Of a stretch of 5,728 bases of DNA, positions 5,089 to 5,728 are shown in pieces. The stretch is taken from assembly GCA_002469525.1 (NCBI GenBank), contig DKME01000131.1, positions 1 through 5,728 on the forward strand, written 5' to 3'. The DNA is from Actinobacteria bacterium UBA7422 (GTDB taxonomy: Bacteria; Actinomycetota; Actinomycetes; S36-B12). The first letter of the stretch is position 1. The number at the start of each line of letters is the position of its first letter. The notes below the pieces were generated by a model that saw only the letters and a program-made list of their open reading frames with translations, did not search any database and was not told the DNA's origin. Made by a program: the position numbers and the translations under genes.

Positions 5089-5728
5089 ATGTTCGGATTT
5101 GGAAAACCAACCATGGTGGCCCCCGAGTCGGCCCTACCCGGCCGCAGCGCGCGGCCACTACCCGTAAGTGAGACCCACGCCGTCTTGGGATCTTCCCTCG
5201 AAGGGCCTTGGCCGCTGGGTTTGGAAGTTATCTACCTCGGGGCGGGCTGCTACTGGGGGGTCGAAGAGATCTACTGGCAGACCCCTGGCGTGATCAATAC
5301 GAGTGTGGGATTCATGGGTGGATTCACCACTCACCCGACCTATGAGGAAACCTGCACAGGGCTCACCGGTCACACCGAAACAACGTTGGTCGTCTACGAC
5401 CCACAGGTAATTTCCACCCGGGAAATCCTCGAAATCTTCTGGGTAAACCACGATCCCACCCAAGAGAACCGCCAGGGTAACGACGTGGGTACCCAGTACC
5501 GATCAGCAATCTTTTGGACAACTCCCGAGCAAGAAAAAGTTGTGCTAGAAACCGCCCAGCAGTACCAGCAAGCACTCACCTCTAAGGGCCTTGGCCCCAT
5601 CACCACCCAGATTGCCCCAGCCAGCGACTTCACCTACTACTTGGCCCAAGATTCACACCAGCAGTACCTGTACAAAAACCCCAACGGCTACCGCTGCCAC
5701 TCCAACACCGGCACCCCATTCCCCCCAG
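5089..5728 (+). CDS. msrA: Peptide-methionine (S)-S-oxide reductase MsrA (3' end beyond window)
   Basis: The frame runs 213 codons from ATG 5089 to the window edge without a stop, about the length of E. coli MsrA (212), so only a few residues or an extension are missing. MsrA reduces methionine-S-sulfoxide, free or in proteins, with electrons from thioredoxin. The nucleophile is C54 in GAGCYWGVE. The substrate pocket is completed by W56, E97 in GHTETT, D122 in NHDP and Y137 in GTQYRSAI. C203 in KNPNGYRCHSNTG is the likely resolving cysteine. The second C-terminal cysteine of the E. coli enzyme is not seen in the visible part, which suggests a two-cysteine mechanism. The N-terminal extension with ALPGR, and the THAVLG segment after it, match the long E. 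coli-like subgroup. Tyr replaces the commoner Phe after the catalytic Cys. Codons ending in C are frequent (ACC, CCC, CAC), more so than in the sulfatase gene. The gene diverges from metB and probably starts on a leaderless mRNA. A C-terminal fusion partner such as MsrB cannot be excluded. Confidence 0.93.
   Translation, partial: MFGFGKPTMVAPESALPGRSARPLPVSETHAVLGSSLEGPWPLGLEVIYLGAGCYWGVEEIYWQTPGVINTSVGFMGGFTTHPTYEETCTGLTGHTETTLVVYDPQVISTREILEIFWVNHDPTQENRQGNDVGTQYRSAIFWTTPEQEKVVLETAQQYQQALTSKGLGPITTQIAPASDFTYYLAQDSHQQYLYKNPNGYRCHSNTGTPFPP

Noticed and set aside
1..5728. CRISPR array, insertion sequence, tRNA, attachment site or origin
   Set aside because: No repeated spacer pattern, transposase frame, terminal repeats or tRNA-like fold was found. 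The window is almost fully occupied by ordinary coding genes.

Overview
The window looks like chromosomal DNA of an actinobacterium with moderate GC content (by eye in the low to mid 50s percent, not computed). The main evidence is the cystathionine gamma-synthase, which is close to the mycobacterial type. Further support comes from a metallohydrolase that resembles the actinobacterial TIGR04338 family, a small RAPGTGLPG-type protein of the kind found in Actinobacteria, frequent GTG starts, and apparently leaderless genes. The modest GC would suit a small-genome aquatic member of the Microbacteriaceae, but that placement is inference. No mobile element, CRISPR array, tRNA or rRNA is visible.

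Layout from left to right. (1) A leftward gene cut by the window edge (1-379, minus) encodes a zinc-metallohydrolase-like protein with an HECAH motif. It is preceded by a strong Shine-Dalgarno sequence and a 15-codon ORF that overlaps its start by one base. (2) A roughly 100-base divergent region holds two interleaved inverted repeats. (3) Two rightward genes follow, an MFS efflux-type transporter (528-1844) and a membrane-anchored or secreted sulfatase resembling N-acetylglucosamine-6-sulfatase (1915-3531). The 70-base gap between them contains a perfect hairpin and a possible secondary promoter. (4) A leftward pair converges on the sulfatase: metB (3871-5019) and, two bases after its stop, a short uncharacterised gene (3524-3868) that overlaps the sulfatase end by 8 bases. 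(5) A 69-base divergent gap separates metB from msrA (5089 onward, plus), which is nearly complete but cut by the right edge.

How the genes may connect: metB makes cystathionine on the way to methionine, MsrA repairs oxidised methionine in proteins, and the sulfatase can release inorganic sulfate from organic sulfate esters outside the membrane. The window therefore has a loose sulfur and methionine theme, though nothing in the sequence proves co-regulation. No clearly novel multi-gene system is visible. The points most worth checking are the leader ORF in front of the metallohydrolase, the matched leaderless-type -10 elements of metB and msrA, the substrate of the sulfatase, and the uncharacterised metB partner gene.
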